Below, in pieces: positions 1 to 25,587 of a DNA stretch of 64,000 nucleotides. Made by a program: the position numbers and the translations under genes. Location of the stretch: the NCBI GenBank assembly GCA_964035545.1, contig OZ037772.1, forward strand, positions 11,287,818 to 11,351,817. Reading direction: 5' to 3'. Below the pieces are notes generated by a model that saw only the letters and a program-made list of their open reading frames with translations, had not been told where the DNA came from and did no database searches. Origin of the DNA: Bugula neritina (lineage: Eukaryota > Bryozoa > Gymnolaemata > Cheilostomatida > Bugulidae). The first letter of the stretch is position 1. Every line of letters starts with the position of its first letter.

Positions 1-12107
<12,107 letters not shown>

Positions 12108-12715
12108 CTACAAAATGTAAACATACAATGTGTGAGTAATGAACAATGTAAATATACAGCCATGTGGATATAGTCTGGGTGATGCCATCTTTCTTTTCTT
12201 TTCTTATTGAGTTAAGGTTTCAAATATAAATTCTTGCATTTTACCAGACATAAACCAACCAAAAAAAATCGAAAGCATCCATATATTTTCATGTAATAAA
12301 ATTATTAGCTTATAATGTAATTATTGGTGTAAAAAGCAGTACTATGTAATGCAATATAATAAATATTATACATACAATAGATTACATTATATATAATATA
12401 ATTTCCTATTACATAATATGTATGATATAATAGCCTACATAATATAATATATATTATATTGTATATATGATATGATATAAACATGGTGAAATCTTGAATA
12501 CTTATATTGGGAATTGTCTGCCATTGAATTAGAGGAAAATATAATAAAATTAGTCTAGACTGCCAACAAGTCTAACACAAGAGAGTAGGGTACATAAATA
12601 GTAACAAAATTATCAAAATTTTCTTACTCTATAAAAATATTCAACTTAATACAAGTAGCTACATACATTGTGAAATACAATAAATCTACTTTATAAACTA
12701 TAGTTCTTTTAAATA

Positions 12716-13132
12716 TAATATATAATATAATGCAATATAATACAATACAATATAATCTAATATAATATAATACAATATAATACTTTATAATATAATACAA
12801 TATAATATAATATACTATAAAACAACATAATACAATACAATATAATCTAATATAATATAATACAATATAATATAATATAATACAAAATAATACACTATAA
12901 TATAATACAATATAATATAATATAATACAATATAATACACTATAATATAACACAATATAATATAATATAATACAATATAATACACTATAATATAATACAA
13001 TATAATACACTATAATATAATACAATATAATATAATATACTATAATACAACATAATACAATACAATATAATCTAATATAATATAATACAATATAATATAA
13101 TGTAATACAATACAATATAATACAATATAATA
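12716..13132. repeat. ATAAT/ATACA pentanucleotide-type array
   Basis: About 415 bp of ATAATATAATACAATATAAT and variants such as ATACACTATA. It lies in the long region upstream of Cav2 exon 12107. The open frames across it (Ile/Tyr/Leu only) are artefacts. Confidence 0.95.
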
Positions 13133-13878
13133 TGAGACAGTAATGCTGCTAGTGTTTACCTCCACACCAACCAGCTATGCATACAAACATACTATAATGT
13201 CATTTGATAGATAGAAACAGAGAGACCCAGCTGTTCTAACAGTAAACTAGCACCATAAATAACTCTACAGCCTTTCTCAACTAACCTCTAAGTTCTACTT
13301 CAACACAGCAAGCACCAGTTGGCTTGTATATTACGTGACCTTTGCAACTTCATAAAGTCATGGCGCATTAAATAATATCAATATATATTAATGTAATATA
13401 TTATAAGTTAATTGATATGTGACTCCCAATAGACTTTACTTGTAGGGCACGGCATGCAGTTAGTCATTTATATTATAATTCAATTTTTGCTACTCAAGAC
13501 TGTACTTCCTTTTATGCAAGAAATGTGTATAGCAATTCATTCTTGCAAAATTTCCTCTCACAAACAAAACTTCCCTTGTGACCATTGAAGAGTTTGTCTA
13601 CCAAAATATCAGTAGGAGTCGGTCAAATATCGACAGATGCAGTAATTCTATTTTATGTTCAATTTTCACCAATGCTTAAAGTGATTTTTGCCAATCGGGG
13701 TTATCTTTCTATTTATTTTACTTCTATTTTTGTGCCCGATTTTGTTATTTTTTTTGGTAACAAAGTGAGCCAGGTTTAGCATTTGCTTAGTTTGACCTAT
13801 AACTTTCTTGTGTGTGGGTGGTCAAAAGTTTACAGGTCAAGTATTTAAAGGTCAAAGGTGAAATTTCTGTTTGAACTT

Positions 13879-14175
13879 CTAATCCCTCATTCATACTTAC
13901 CCTATGTACGCGTAACAGCAAATATCAGCCAGTTTTACAAATATCTGAGCTTCCTGTACGACCTTGCGGTACATTAGGAACAAGCACTGCTTGATTAAAA
14001 AAAGTTGCAGCCGGCTCCTATTGGCCAGAAAAACCTTTGCGTCAATTCATTGAATATAATTGTCTAATGAAGTGTCATTATACCTAATAGCGGACTTTGA
14101 AAACTTCAGCCCAGACACATCAAAAATGGCTGATCTTTTACGTTACAGTATGGTATGGTGTGAATGAGGGGTTAG
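13879..14175. mobile_element. MITE with 18-bp terminal inverted repeats
   Basis: 297 bp. It begins CTAATCCCTCATTCATAC and ends GTGTGAATGAGGGGTTAG, inverted repeats with 2 mismatches in 18. No coding capacity. I could not fix a target duplication, and the family is not assigned. Confidence 0.7.
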
Positions 14176-16118
14176 TCAGAAAAAGTGATTACAAAATAGA
14201 CATTAGGTAAGCACTCTGTAACCCATTTACTGCTATATACGTATTTTTTTAATTTGATAATCATCAGTGTACACACAAATATATGTACACACAAATACGC
14301 ATACAGAACTGAGTGATACACAATACAACTACAAGGTAAAGTAGTATAACAACGCTGCAAGTCACTGTAAAATGAAAGTATAACTCTAGAAAAACATTTT
14401 ATAGACAAAGACTATAATACAGGAAACTGGAAAATTAGAACCAGAAACACACCTGATAGACTGAGTACCTGAGCACTAGTTGAGTTTATACTGTGTTGAG
14501 ATGGTAGCGTCCCACATGAAGTGTAACGATAAGATTCACAACGCGATGACAGTGACTAGTCTAACTGTTCAGAAGATAAGGGAAATAGGAGGTGTGATGC
14601 CCACTACTAACTTTATCATAGACTCATATCTAACAAAGCTAATAGATAAATGAGGGGCAACAGAGCCAACCCCCTTACTGTACCAAAATATTATAGCCTG
14701 TTTACAGTTAGTAACATATATCAGCACCCCCTGAGCAGAATTATAGATATTCAATAAATTAACGGATGACACAGTATAATTATAAATGATACAGGTTGGG
14801 GGTGTTATGACCGTCCCGCAGTCTTCCAGTAGTTCAGCCTGAGTTCTTCTGGGTAATTAGTTTTTCTGGTTAGTTACCCTCCAGCCAAATAGTTGATAGA
14901 GTCAATAAGTGATGAGCAGCAAGTGTCTCACCACTGCTGCCGACGAGATATGGCAGCAGTATCGGCAGCAAATATCTGAAGATTATTCTATTGTGAATCT
15001 ACTGTACAATTAGCTGATGAGTTTTTAGAAATAGCAGCAGAATGCCATTGAGTTATAGATCGAGTTTAAATTACTTCAATTCATGCTGAGTTGAAATAAT
15101 AGAGATTAATCAAGTCTTGGGAAATGTAGGTTTTAATAGAGTTTGTCGTTGGATTGAAACTTACATGTTATTACATCATGTTTGATATTAATTAACTTGC
15201 AGGGATGCTACTACATGGCCTGTATAAACCAAGTGCTTCAGGCTAGGATGACATGCAGCAGAATTCTAGAAACTAGTTGCCACACACAGTACGTTGTCTG
15301 CGAGAGAGAATCTGAAGCAACCAACTGTTTTTGTCAATGGCTTTACTACCCATACTATAAATTACTTCATTTTGAAATCTCACTAAGTATTATCAATAAT
15401 GTAAAATCATTTAGAATAAAAACATGAAGGAAAAGTGGGCTCACTAAACAGTGCTCAGTCAATAAGATTACAGAAACCTTTTGTTCAGTATTTTGACCAA
15501 AAAAAAATTTAATGTCCTGCTTGTGTGAGGAGCTCCACTCAATCTGGCCCTAGATTTATACTGTATTGAAATGTAAAACAAATAAGAAAACTCATTTAAT
15601 AAAGAAATAAATTGCACCGTACATAGACATGTAAATTAAGAACTATACGGTCGCATCTATGACAGCTTCCACCTCAAGCTGTAAGATTTTACGAACTAGA
15701 AATTGAATTTCTATCATCACATCACTTGCAAAGGTGATTCACTTAGCTTATGTTCCTAATCATTAGCTTGGAATTTGGGTTAAAGAATGCTTTAATTTTT
15801 GTATTTGTTGTAGCACTTGGTCTATGCCCAAACTATAAAATTTTAAAAATAACTTTAGGACATGCAGGTTGCCCATAATTTTTAGACTTTTTGTAAGTTC
15901 AGAAATAATTGAATTACGAAAGTTGAGACAGAGAAAGAAATTTGAGAGATAGAGATGGGGAAAGAGAGAAGCTATTATTACATGGTATCACTATATATCT
16001 CTATTACACTGATCAATATTGCGTAATCTAATTACATCATATTGATCACGTAGCACCTGATTAACTCAACTAATTATTAAATCTTGAGTAGATATAAAAG
16101 GGCAGAGTCGAGCAGGGA

Positions 16119-19100
16119 TTATATGCTAGACATGTACTCTGATAGAATAAAACAGCAGAAGGATTTGAATTCCATGAGGCAGCTTTAAATTTAAATTTCA
16201 CAGCAGAAAGCAACAAATACAAGAAGTTATCTCACCACAAGAAGAAAAAATCTTCAGCTCAAAACTAAATTTGAGTTCCTTGAATATATCATTTGAAAAC
16301 CCTAATTGTTCACAAAGTATATAAATAGAAATGAAACTTATGTCAAAGATTAACTATGTTAATAACATATACTTGATCTTCAATATAACAATGGATAAAC
16401 CATTTCATCAGGATGAGTACAAAATGTTTGAAAACAAGAGAAATACTTATATAAGTTTCACTGAGCAAGGAAAGTCATCGCATTACAAAAATATTTTTAA
16501 ATCTAGAGATTAACAGAAGAAATTCCTGATGTTCAATTGAGTAGCAGAAGAAAAACTTCTAGATTTTGTACCAACACGACTCTATCTACACCAGATACTT
16601 GTTAACTTACTGCATACCACATAATACTTACCATGTATTTACGTATACTGTTCACATACTGCCTAACTTACAATGCATTTACGTACTGTTATACATAGGG
16701 CTAGAGTTACAATGTCACACTGATATTGAACAACCAAGGTAAGTGCATTAATGGAGAAATTGAAAAAAGCCTGTGTTCTAGATTAGAAATTTAGCATAAG
16801 TAATAATTTCAACCCGCACCCCAAACCAAAATTTAACACTAAAATTATAAAACTTTATCTATCTCAATATCTCCACTACTGCTCCTAAATGGACCAGCCA
16901 GGTTAGCTCTCTTACCTGATACTTGAAGAGTTATTAACTGATGAAATCTAAAATCTCTAGCCATATTTAGCAACACAGTTGATATTACAGTACAACTGAT
17001 ACTACATGTATGAAATACATTGATAGGAGTACACAGACATTGAATTGAGAAATAAGTTCTTCAGATATTGAATTTTCAAGTACCGCATAAAATCCATTAC
17101 GGACATAAAATGCAAATGTTTGAAGTTAATTAAAACTGGACAGACACTCGAAGGAATCTCTAAGGGGAGATGATTGATCGGGGGAGAGCAGTGCTATGCC
17201 AGTCGGTGTAACAGTCTCTTGCTCTACTGAGCTTTTGAGATATATGGCGTTTACTTTCAGAAACTGATGAGATTTGGTGAGAATCGGTGAGAATCAGTGA
17301 GAGTGAGTAAAAGTTAGTTAGAATTGGTAACATTGGTAAGAGGAAATATCGCATTATTCAGGCATTATGGCAAAGCAAAAGAAAACAACTCCAAATTGAA
17401 CATTGAATTGCCGATTATTAGTTTCTTACAAGTGGTTAGCGAGAAAAAGAGAAGAAAACTACTATTATATGCTAGACATACGCTCTAGTAGAATGAAACA
17501 GCAAAAGGATTTGAATTAATTCCATGAGGCAGCTTTAAATTTAAATTTCACAGCAGAAAGCAACAAATACAATAACTTATTTCACCACAAGAAGAAAAAA
17601 TCTTCAGCTCAAAATTAAATTTGAATTCCTTGAACGCGTCGTTTTAAAACCCTAATTGTTCACAAAGTATATAAATAGAAATGAAATTTATGTCAAAGAT
17701 TAACTATGTTAATAACATAAACTTGATCTTCAATATAATGATGGATAAACCATTTCATCAGAATGAGTACAAAATGTTTGAAAACAAGAGAAATATTTAT
17801 ATAAGTTTCACTGAATAAGAAAAATCAAAAATATTTTTAAGTGTAGAGATTAACAGAAGAAATTCCTGGTGTTGAATTGAGTAGCAGAAAAATAAACTGT
17901 CAGATTTTTTACCAACAAAACTTTTTCTACACTAATACTTACCATGTATTTACGTATACTGTTAACATATTGCCTAACTTACGATGCATTTACGTACTGT
18001 TATACATAGGGCTAGAGTTACAATGTCACACTGATATTGAACAACCAAGGTAAGTGCATTAATGGAAAAATTGAAAAAAGCCTGTGTTCTAGATTAGAAA
18101 TTTAGCATAAGTAATAATTTCAACCTGCACCCCAAACCAAAATTTAACACTAAAATTAAAAAACTTTAGCTATCTCAACATCTTCACTACTTCTCCTAAA
18201 TGAAACAGCCAGGTTAGCTCTCCTACCTGATACTTGAAGAGTTATTAACTGATGAAATCTAAAATCTCCAGCCATATCTAGTCACACAGTTGATATTACA
18301 GTACAACTGATACTACATGTATGAAATACATTGACAGGAGTACACAGACTTTGAATTGAGAAATGAGTTCTTCAGATATTGAATTTTCAAGTACCGCATA
18401 AAATCCATTACGGACATAAAATGCAAATGTTTGAAGTTAATTAAAACTGGACAGACACTCGAAGGAATCTCTAAGGGGAGATGATTGATCGGTAGAGAGC
18501 AGTGCTATGCCAGTCGGTGTAACAGTCTCTTGCTCTACTGAGCTTTTGAGATATATGGCACTTACTTTCAGAAACTGAAGAGAATTCGTGAGAATCGGTG
18601 AGAATCAGTGAGAGTGAGTAAAAGTTAGTTATAATTGGTAACATTGGTAAGAGGAAATATCGCATTATTCAGGCATTATGGCAAAGCAAAAGAAAACAAC
18701 TCCAAATTGAACATTGAATTGCCGATTATTAGTTTCTTACAAGTGGTTAGCGAGAAAAAGAGAAGAAAACTACTATTATATGCTAGACATACGCTCTAGT
18801 AGAATGAAACAGCAAAAGGATTTGAATTAATTCCATGAGGCAGCTTTAAATTTAAATTTCACAGCAGAAAGCAACAAATACAATAACTTATTTCACCACA
18901 AGAAGAAAAAATCTTCAGCTCAAAATTAAATTTGAATTCCTTGAACGCGTCGTTTTAAAACCCTAATTGTTCACAAAGTATATAAATAGAAATGAAATTT
19001 ATGTCAAAGATTAACTATGTTAATAACATATACCCGTAGGCTAACTTGATCTTTAATATAACAATGGATAAACCACTTCATCAAAATGAGTACGAAAGGT

Positions 19101-20138
19101 TTGAAAACAAAAGAAATACTTATATAAGTTTCACTGAGCAGGGAAAATCAAAAATAATATTGTCAAATATAGAGATTAACAGAAGAAATTCCTGATGTTG
19201 AATTGAGTAGCAGAAGAAAAACTTTCAGATTTTATACTAACACAACTCTTTCTACACCAGATATCTGTTAACTTAATGCATACCACATAATACTTACCAT
19301 GTATTCCGTATACTGTTAACATACTGCCTAACTTACAATGCATTTACGTACTGTTATATATAGGGCTAGAGTTACAATGTCACACTGATATTGAACAACC
19401 AAAGTAAGTGCATTAATGGAGAAATTGAAAAAAGCCTGTGTTCTAGATTAGAAATGTAGCATAAGTAATAATTTCAACCTGCACCCCAAACCAAAATTTA
19501 ACACTAAAATTAAAGAGCTTTAGCTATCTCAATATCTCCAATACTGCTCCTAAATGGAACAGCCAGGTTAGCTCTCTTACCTAATACTTCAAGAGTTATT
19601 AACTGATGAAATCTAAAATCTCTAGCCATATTTAGCAACACAGTTGATATTACAGTACAACTGATACTACATGTATGAAATACATTGATATAAGTACACA
19701 GACTTTGAATTGAGAAATAAGTTCTTCAGATATTGAATTTTCAAGTACCGCATAAAATCCATTACGGACATAAAATGCAAATGTTTGAAGTTAATTAAAA
19801 CTGGACAGACACTCGAAGGAATCTCTAAGGGGAGATGATTGATCGGTAGAGAGCAGTGCTATGCCAGTCGGTGTAGCAGTCTCTTGCTCTACTGAGCTTT
19901 TGAGATATATGGCGCTTACTTTCAGAAACTGATGAGAATTCGTGAGAATCGGTGAGAATCAGTGAGAGTGAGTAAAAGTTAGTTAAAATTGGTAACATTG
20001 GTACGAAGAAATATTGCATTATTCAGGCATTATGGCAGAGCAAAAGAAAACAACTCCAAATTGAACATTGATTCGCCGAGTATCAGTTTCTTACAAATGG
20101 TTAGCAGGAAAAAGAGAAGAAAACTACTAATATATATG
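16119..20138. repeat. Three tandem copies of a 1.3-kb unit
   Basis: Units 16119-17463, 17464-18774 and 18775-20138 are close copies, each starting near TATATGCTAGACAT. Each contains GCGGTACTTG-type unique sequence, a foldback element (FB2), the block GGGGAGATGATTGATCGG, and a short GTGAGAATC/GGTGAGAATC repeat. Units 2 and 3 share more small changes at their starts than with unit 1. Open frames of 60-68 aa recur but vary, so no gene is claimed. The region lies between the 20.6-kb exon and Cav2 exon 12107. Confidence 0.88.
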
Positions 20139-20602
20139 CAGCTTGTTCAGTTATTAGCTGTAGCATTTTTATTTTCCCTGCATTATAAAATATAGATTAT
20201 TATAAAAAATATATATTCTATATTATAATAATATATTATGTAACATTATATAACATAACATAGAATACATATTATATAATATATTACTTTACAGTCTACA
20301 GACTTCTTTTAGAATATAATCAGCAAGGGTCAGCTTTCTGAAGATGTAAATATTTCTAATCATGTGGAAATTTATGGTAGGAAACTTATGAAATAAACAT
20401 CCAAAACATACACCACCCGAAATACCACCCTTACAAGACAGAGGCTGTAAAAGGTGTGAAATACAGATCCCAATAGCTTCAAGCAGCTGGGTTTGTGCGA
20501 TCACAAAAATAAACTCCAAGTTTATAAGTCAAGTCACTTCATATTTCAACACATCATAGCAGAGTGAAGCTACACAAAGCACAGCCCACAATAGTTACTT
20601 AC

Positions 20603-23600
20603 TGAGCGATCTTACGGCGGCGCACCTGTCTCAGACTCATACTGACTGAGGCTCGACTAGTAACTAAGGCTAGATCAGAGCGAACTCAGTATAAGAACAA
20701 CAGTGTAAAGGAAATATTTCGAAAACACCACCGGGCATGTGCGGAAGCTGAATGAAATAAGTTTGCGAGACACTTTTGGCTAATGGTAGTGACAAATCTA
20801 ATTAATAAACTTGATGTGTGCAAGGATAAGCTATGCGCAGTTAATCAAAAGTCAATGAATGCTGTACTTCACTGGCATTGTGGGTAATTGAAAAGGTAAA
20901 GTAAATATTATACAGTAGAATATAGTATGATAATAGTAGATATTATACAATAGAATATAGTATGGTAATAGTAGATATTATACAGTAGAATATAGTATGG
21001 TAATAGTAGACATTATACAGTAGAATATAGTATGATAATAGTAGATATTATACAGTAGAATATAGCATAGTAATAGTAGATATTATACAGTAGAATGGAG
21101 TATGGTAATAGTAGATATTATACAGTAGAATAGAGTAACTATAATATGGTAATAGTAGATATTATACAGTAGAATATAGTAACTATATGGTAATAGTAGA
21201 TGTTATACAGTAGAATGTAGTAACTGAAAAGGGCAGGGAGGGAGTGAAGGGGGGGTAAGTAAAAAACAGGTAACAACTAACCTTTGACCTTTTGCTTTAA
21301 AATGAACTGTGACTATGTTTTTAGATTCCCTGCTATCTACTGCAGATCTCCTCTGACTTATACACTTTATCTACATCACATTATACACAAACTAATGTAT
21401 GTAGGCATGTAAACACATTGTAATATGTACATTTATATAGATTGTAGTATCTACTGGTATGTATACACAGAATTAATGTACCGAAAACATTGATAGCACA
21501 CTTATTGGTTGGTTTGCAACTAATTGTAAATTTAAAGACATTTGTATTAGTAATTAAAAATAACGACTCCTGATTGGCTGAAACTAGATAAAAAGTTTTA
21601 TCATTTCCAATACATTCTAATTATCTAGTAATAAAATGAATAGGTGTGTAATAAGAAATTTCAAAGCTAATTTTCGCTACTATTGATCATTGAAAGGCAC
21701 ATTTTTTTATGTTCCAAATATGCTTTCAATATTAATTATGTCTACAATAAACATTAAGTTCAGACAGATATTGTTAAGATGCAAGTATAATACTATTAAC
21801 ACCAAACAGTGTGACATCATGAGACTGTGACATAATGACATAGCATCATATGACATATGACACTGTGTCATTATGACACAGTGTCATATGTCATAATGTC
21901 ATTGTATCATGGTAACAGAGTGTCATAATGGCATAGTGTCACAGTGTCATTGTGTCATTATGTCATGACGTTACGGTGACACTATGATATTATGACACTA
22001 TAATAATACGGACATCACAATTATAACATTAGGTGACATTATGACAGTGTGACACCAGGGCACTGTGACACAGTGTCATAGTGTCATAGTGTCATTGTGA
22101 CACTATGACAGTGTGACATCACAATGATAACACTGACCATTTGAGGAGCAAGGTGAGGGTCATACATAGAGTTGGCAAGAGTCTGTTGTACAGAAGCAGC
22201 ACGCCCTCCACTAAGATCACTGCCTGTGTCTGTCTCAACGCTGCTAGTCATGTCACGTGACACTCCATATGTAGCAGCGTCTTCAACAAGAACCTGCTTG
22301 TCACCTGCTTCACCTGTAGATGCCCTGCAGCAGAAGATATACAGCATGCTTCTCGTTTATGGAAACTTAATTTGGTGCAGTGAATGGACCAACTGATTGA
22401 ACCAATTTTATTTTAATTTATTTTGTGGCATCTTGGTATAATAAATCAATAAAAATTACCTGCATAAAATGTCATTTAGATGTCAATACGTGGTAAAGCA
22501 TTTCCTTTATTATATAATAAAAAGTTTGCAATTATCAGGATGAGGTAAAATATATAGGACACATTGCCTAACCTACACAGAGTATCTTATTATACAGTTT
22601 TTTGTATTAATATCACAAACTAGCACAGCTATAACAAATAATTCAAGATGAGAATCTTGGAAACTACATACCAGCAGAAATGCTACTGATTATAATGCTA
22701 CTTTAAACTAATCAATAAAGTGACTATCTTGAAGATTGTTAATCACGTGATTAAACCATTCACTAAACTCCTGCTATTTGATGGAAATTAATTGCTTTTA
22801 AATTATAGCACAGAAAAAATATCATTGCCAATATGTCTGCATCTCAAAGAAAAATGCTACCACAATACATTGTTTATATCTCTCAGTTTAAATAAAATAA
22901 AACTTATAGCTGGTGAAGTTTACCTTCCAATATTCAGCTGGCTGGAGTTGTCACCACTACAAAACTGATGTCCGCTAGCATAAGGTTCATCTCTACTCGA
23001 ATAACACCATTCTACACTATTTCTTGCTGTGCAATGTTCATCTACACTGTCTCTATCTGCGGAATATCTTCCTTTACCCTGTTCACCAGTGCTCTGTTCG
23101 CCGTACTCACTTTTTCTATTTACTGTTCTCGGCTGATGCCCGGGTCTCTGTGAAAGGGTGAAGCACTTCCTGGCAGCCATTCCTTTCTCACTGAGAGACA
23201 GCGATGACCTATTGGATGCTCTCCTGGCAGCATTCTCGGTCACATACTCTGCAGGTAGAAATAGCTTCTAATTACTAGAGTTGTCCCCTCATTTGAGGTA
23301 CTGCTGTGCACTGTTACTGGCCCAGACGTGTTAATAATAAAGCTAGAACTTTACATATGATATGTATGGGGAGATGGGCATATTCCTGGAGCTTATATTT
23401 TGCCATAAAATTGAGATTTTAAAAAGAGTGGATAACTCAAGGTATCCCCAAAATACAACATTGGAAAACTACTACCCTTGATATGAATACAATAAGATAG
23501 CAACAGCATACACTAAACCATGAGCATGCTCAATAAAATATTATTTCAAATATCTTCCTGGAGATGAAAATGCTTAAATACAAAACTAATTATGTAACAT

Positions 23601-25587
23601 ATAAACTCACGTATGCTTATAGGTATCTCAGTAAAAAGGAAGGTTATTTTAAAGCAGGCTAAGTACTATTTTTCTATTGTGATAAAGGAGTGTTTATGAC
23701 GTAATGCCTTTCCTAGCATCACCAATAGCTTTTGCTGGAATTTGAACCATCAACCTTGCATTTACTAAGCCAGTAGTTTAACTGGGCTATAAAAAACAGT
23801 TTCCATTAAAAGTTAAACCAAGAAATTCAAACTAGTTGAAACTTCCATTCTTAAAAAGTATAAAGTCAAAATCACTGTTTACCAGAAAAAGTGTTTCCAA
23901 CAGCTACTGGAGTGAAGTCCTCCTTTCCGCCATCTTGAATTTTACTGTCAGCAGTCTGGCGGAAGTCGGCAGCACGATCTCCGGTAGACAGCGCGCCATA
24001 ATCAGCCACCTGAAGCAGAGTCATCTCAGAGAATCAGTACTACATGGGTATACCACATAGCAACGTAGAGCTAGTGTTGTGATGGTACGCTACAAGTTGT
24101 GATAGCATAGAGCACAGCAGACAAGAATTAGAGCACTTTGCAAGCACCTTGTCATTACAAGAATTGAGAATATGCAAATGCAAGTTGCTGATGACACTTG
24201 GAGCTGAACAATGTCAATTAAGACGATGACACTGAAAGGATATTGTAATGAGGTGATTAGGCGAGCTTATAGACTTTGCCAGTAGATGAATTGTAGATAG
24301 AATTAGAATGATAATAGTTGTGTAATAACTTGATGTCAGTCTACATGTTCAGCAACTAATTAGCTTCTATTCCATTTAGAAATATCGATACAGCTAAATA
24401 CTCATTAGACTAACTTATGTGTCGTATTGCGTTGTGGTGCACATAAATACAAACTATACGTGGGATAAGTAGAATACATCATTTTCTAAAGTTCAACATT
24501 TCTTGAGTGTGTTAAAACAGATAATGTGATGTTTTGGGCTGGTGATATAAATGATGCGCATATTTTAGTAAAATCTGAAAAAGTACGAAATATTTCAAGC
24601 AGAAAACGTAATCAGTTTTAAATTACATTTCTTATGTAACCTATAAATGTGATCTAGTGTTTAAAACTATATGCTGTTTGATAGTTTCAACGTATTGGTA
24701 ACTTTAGAAAGTGCACTTTTCAACATTTTTACACGAATTACTATTGCGCAGAGTGAATTTGCATTAATAAAACATTACAAAACATGGTAAAAGCACAACT
24801 GCTAATAAAATAATGGGAAAAATTGATACAATTAACCACTGCAAGACTTTAATGCAAAAATTAATTAAATAATTTTACACTTTTTAAATTTATCTGCAAA
24901 TTTAATGAAAAAGAAATTGGCAACATCTTGAAGATGTGTGCAGGCAATGTGTTACCAGCCAACAATTCTAAACCTAGAATATTTTGAGATCAAATAATTC
25001 TTAGATAAATATTTTTCAGTTCTTAGATGCCACGAAAATTTTTTTTCTACATTGAATAAAATACACCATCTTTCCACAATTGTCATATTGCTGTACTATA
25101 ATAGAACAGTTACAATTTATAGCTGTTATGTACTAATAATATTATTTGTAGATAATAGTTATGGTAAATAGTCAGTTTACTCACAGGTAATATAGTAAAT
25201 AGTCAGTGTACTCACAGGTAATATAGTAAATAGTGTACTCACAGGTAATATAGTAAATTGTCAGTGTACTCACAGGTAATATAGTAAATAGTCAGTCTAC
25301 TCACAGGTAATATAGTAAATAGTCAGTCTACTCACAGGTAAGATAGGAAGCAATCTCTTTGGACGTAGCAAGACCCCAGAGTCAATATCAACTGTAAAAG
25401 CTGCATTGGTGTAACCATAGCAACAGGGCCTCTTTCTGCCAGTGCCCTTCGCCGAAGCCTTTTCATCGACTTGAACTGGTTGGGTCACATGACCAGGTGA
25501 TAGCTGCTTGCCATGTGACTTTGATGGTGTGGTGTGTGCGGGACGTCTGATTAACCCCCTTCTCGCACCCTGCGATCGTAGAGCCAT
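20603..25587 (-). CDS. Five upstream coding exons: candidate long N-terminus of Cav2, or a separate gene
   Basis: Exons in order: 25587-25336 (ATG at 25587), 24009-23883, 23248-22924, 22324-22138, 20684-20603. The first four join in phase (0, 1, 2). They encode about 250 residues: a basic start MALRSQGARRGLIRRP, a TGRKRPCCYGY segment, the acidic-hydrophobic stretch FTVDIDSGVLLRPKRL, then Ser/Arg-rich low-complexity protein. The 20684-20603 exon has a good pyrimidine tract and acceptor, and encodes RSDLALVTSRASVSMSLRQV plus a basic RRRK. It ends in the phase that continues in frame into Cav2 exon 12107. Its own ATG is at 20640. The join 22138 to 20684 is unsolved: the best donor (ATG|gtcagt) is phase 0, and only a weak donor at 22134 gives the needed phase 1. 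I do not recognise the protein. Strand, order and phase favour a Cav2 N-terminus; an independent gene ending near 22 kb is the alternative. Confidence 0.55.
20896..21226. repeat. 35-bp minisatellite (GTAGATATTATACAGTAGAATATAGTATGGTAATA type)
   Basis: About nine copies with small indels, between the 20.6-kb and 22.3-kb exons. No coding content was seen. The segment 21230-21810 after it has no feature I can support. Confidence 0.9.
21810..22130. repeat. TGTCAT/ATGACA self-complementary array next to a splice donor
   Basis: Dense GTGTCATA and TATGACAC motifs in both orientations, many palindromic (ATGACACAGTGTCAT). It abuts the presumed 5' splice site at 22138 on its intron side. Confidence 0.9.
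23695..23797 (-). mobile_element. tRNA-derived SINE fragment
   Basis: A minus-strand remnant: CACCAATAGCTTTTGCTGG and a degenerate B box (TTGAACCATCAA), with the tail missing. It matches the SINE copies listed elsewhere. Confidence 0.6.
25163..25341 (-). repeat. 28-35-bp array repeating a 5' splice site (ATTACCTGTGAGTA)
   Basis: Six copies of TTACCT|GTGAGTA on the minus strand. The first (25336) is the end of the ATG-containing exon, and five more follow in the intron. Confidence 0.88.

Noticed and set aside
12624-13115. 163-codon Tyr/Ile/Leu-rich frame
   Set aside because: Low-complexity ATAAT array.
17160-20019. 64-codon frames recurring three times on the minus strand
   Set aside because: They repeat because the 1.3-kb unit is triplicated; changes between copies are not concentrated at third codon positions, and no splicing pattern supports them.
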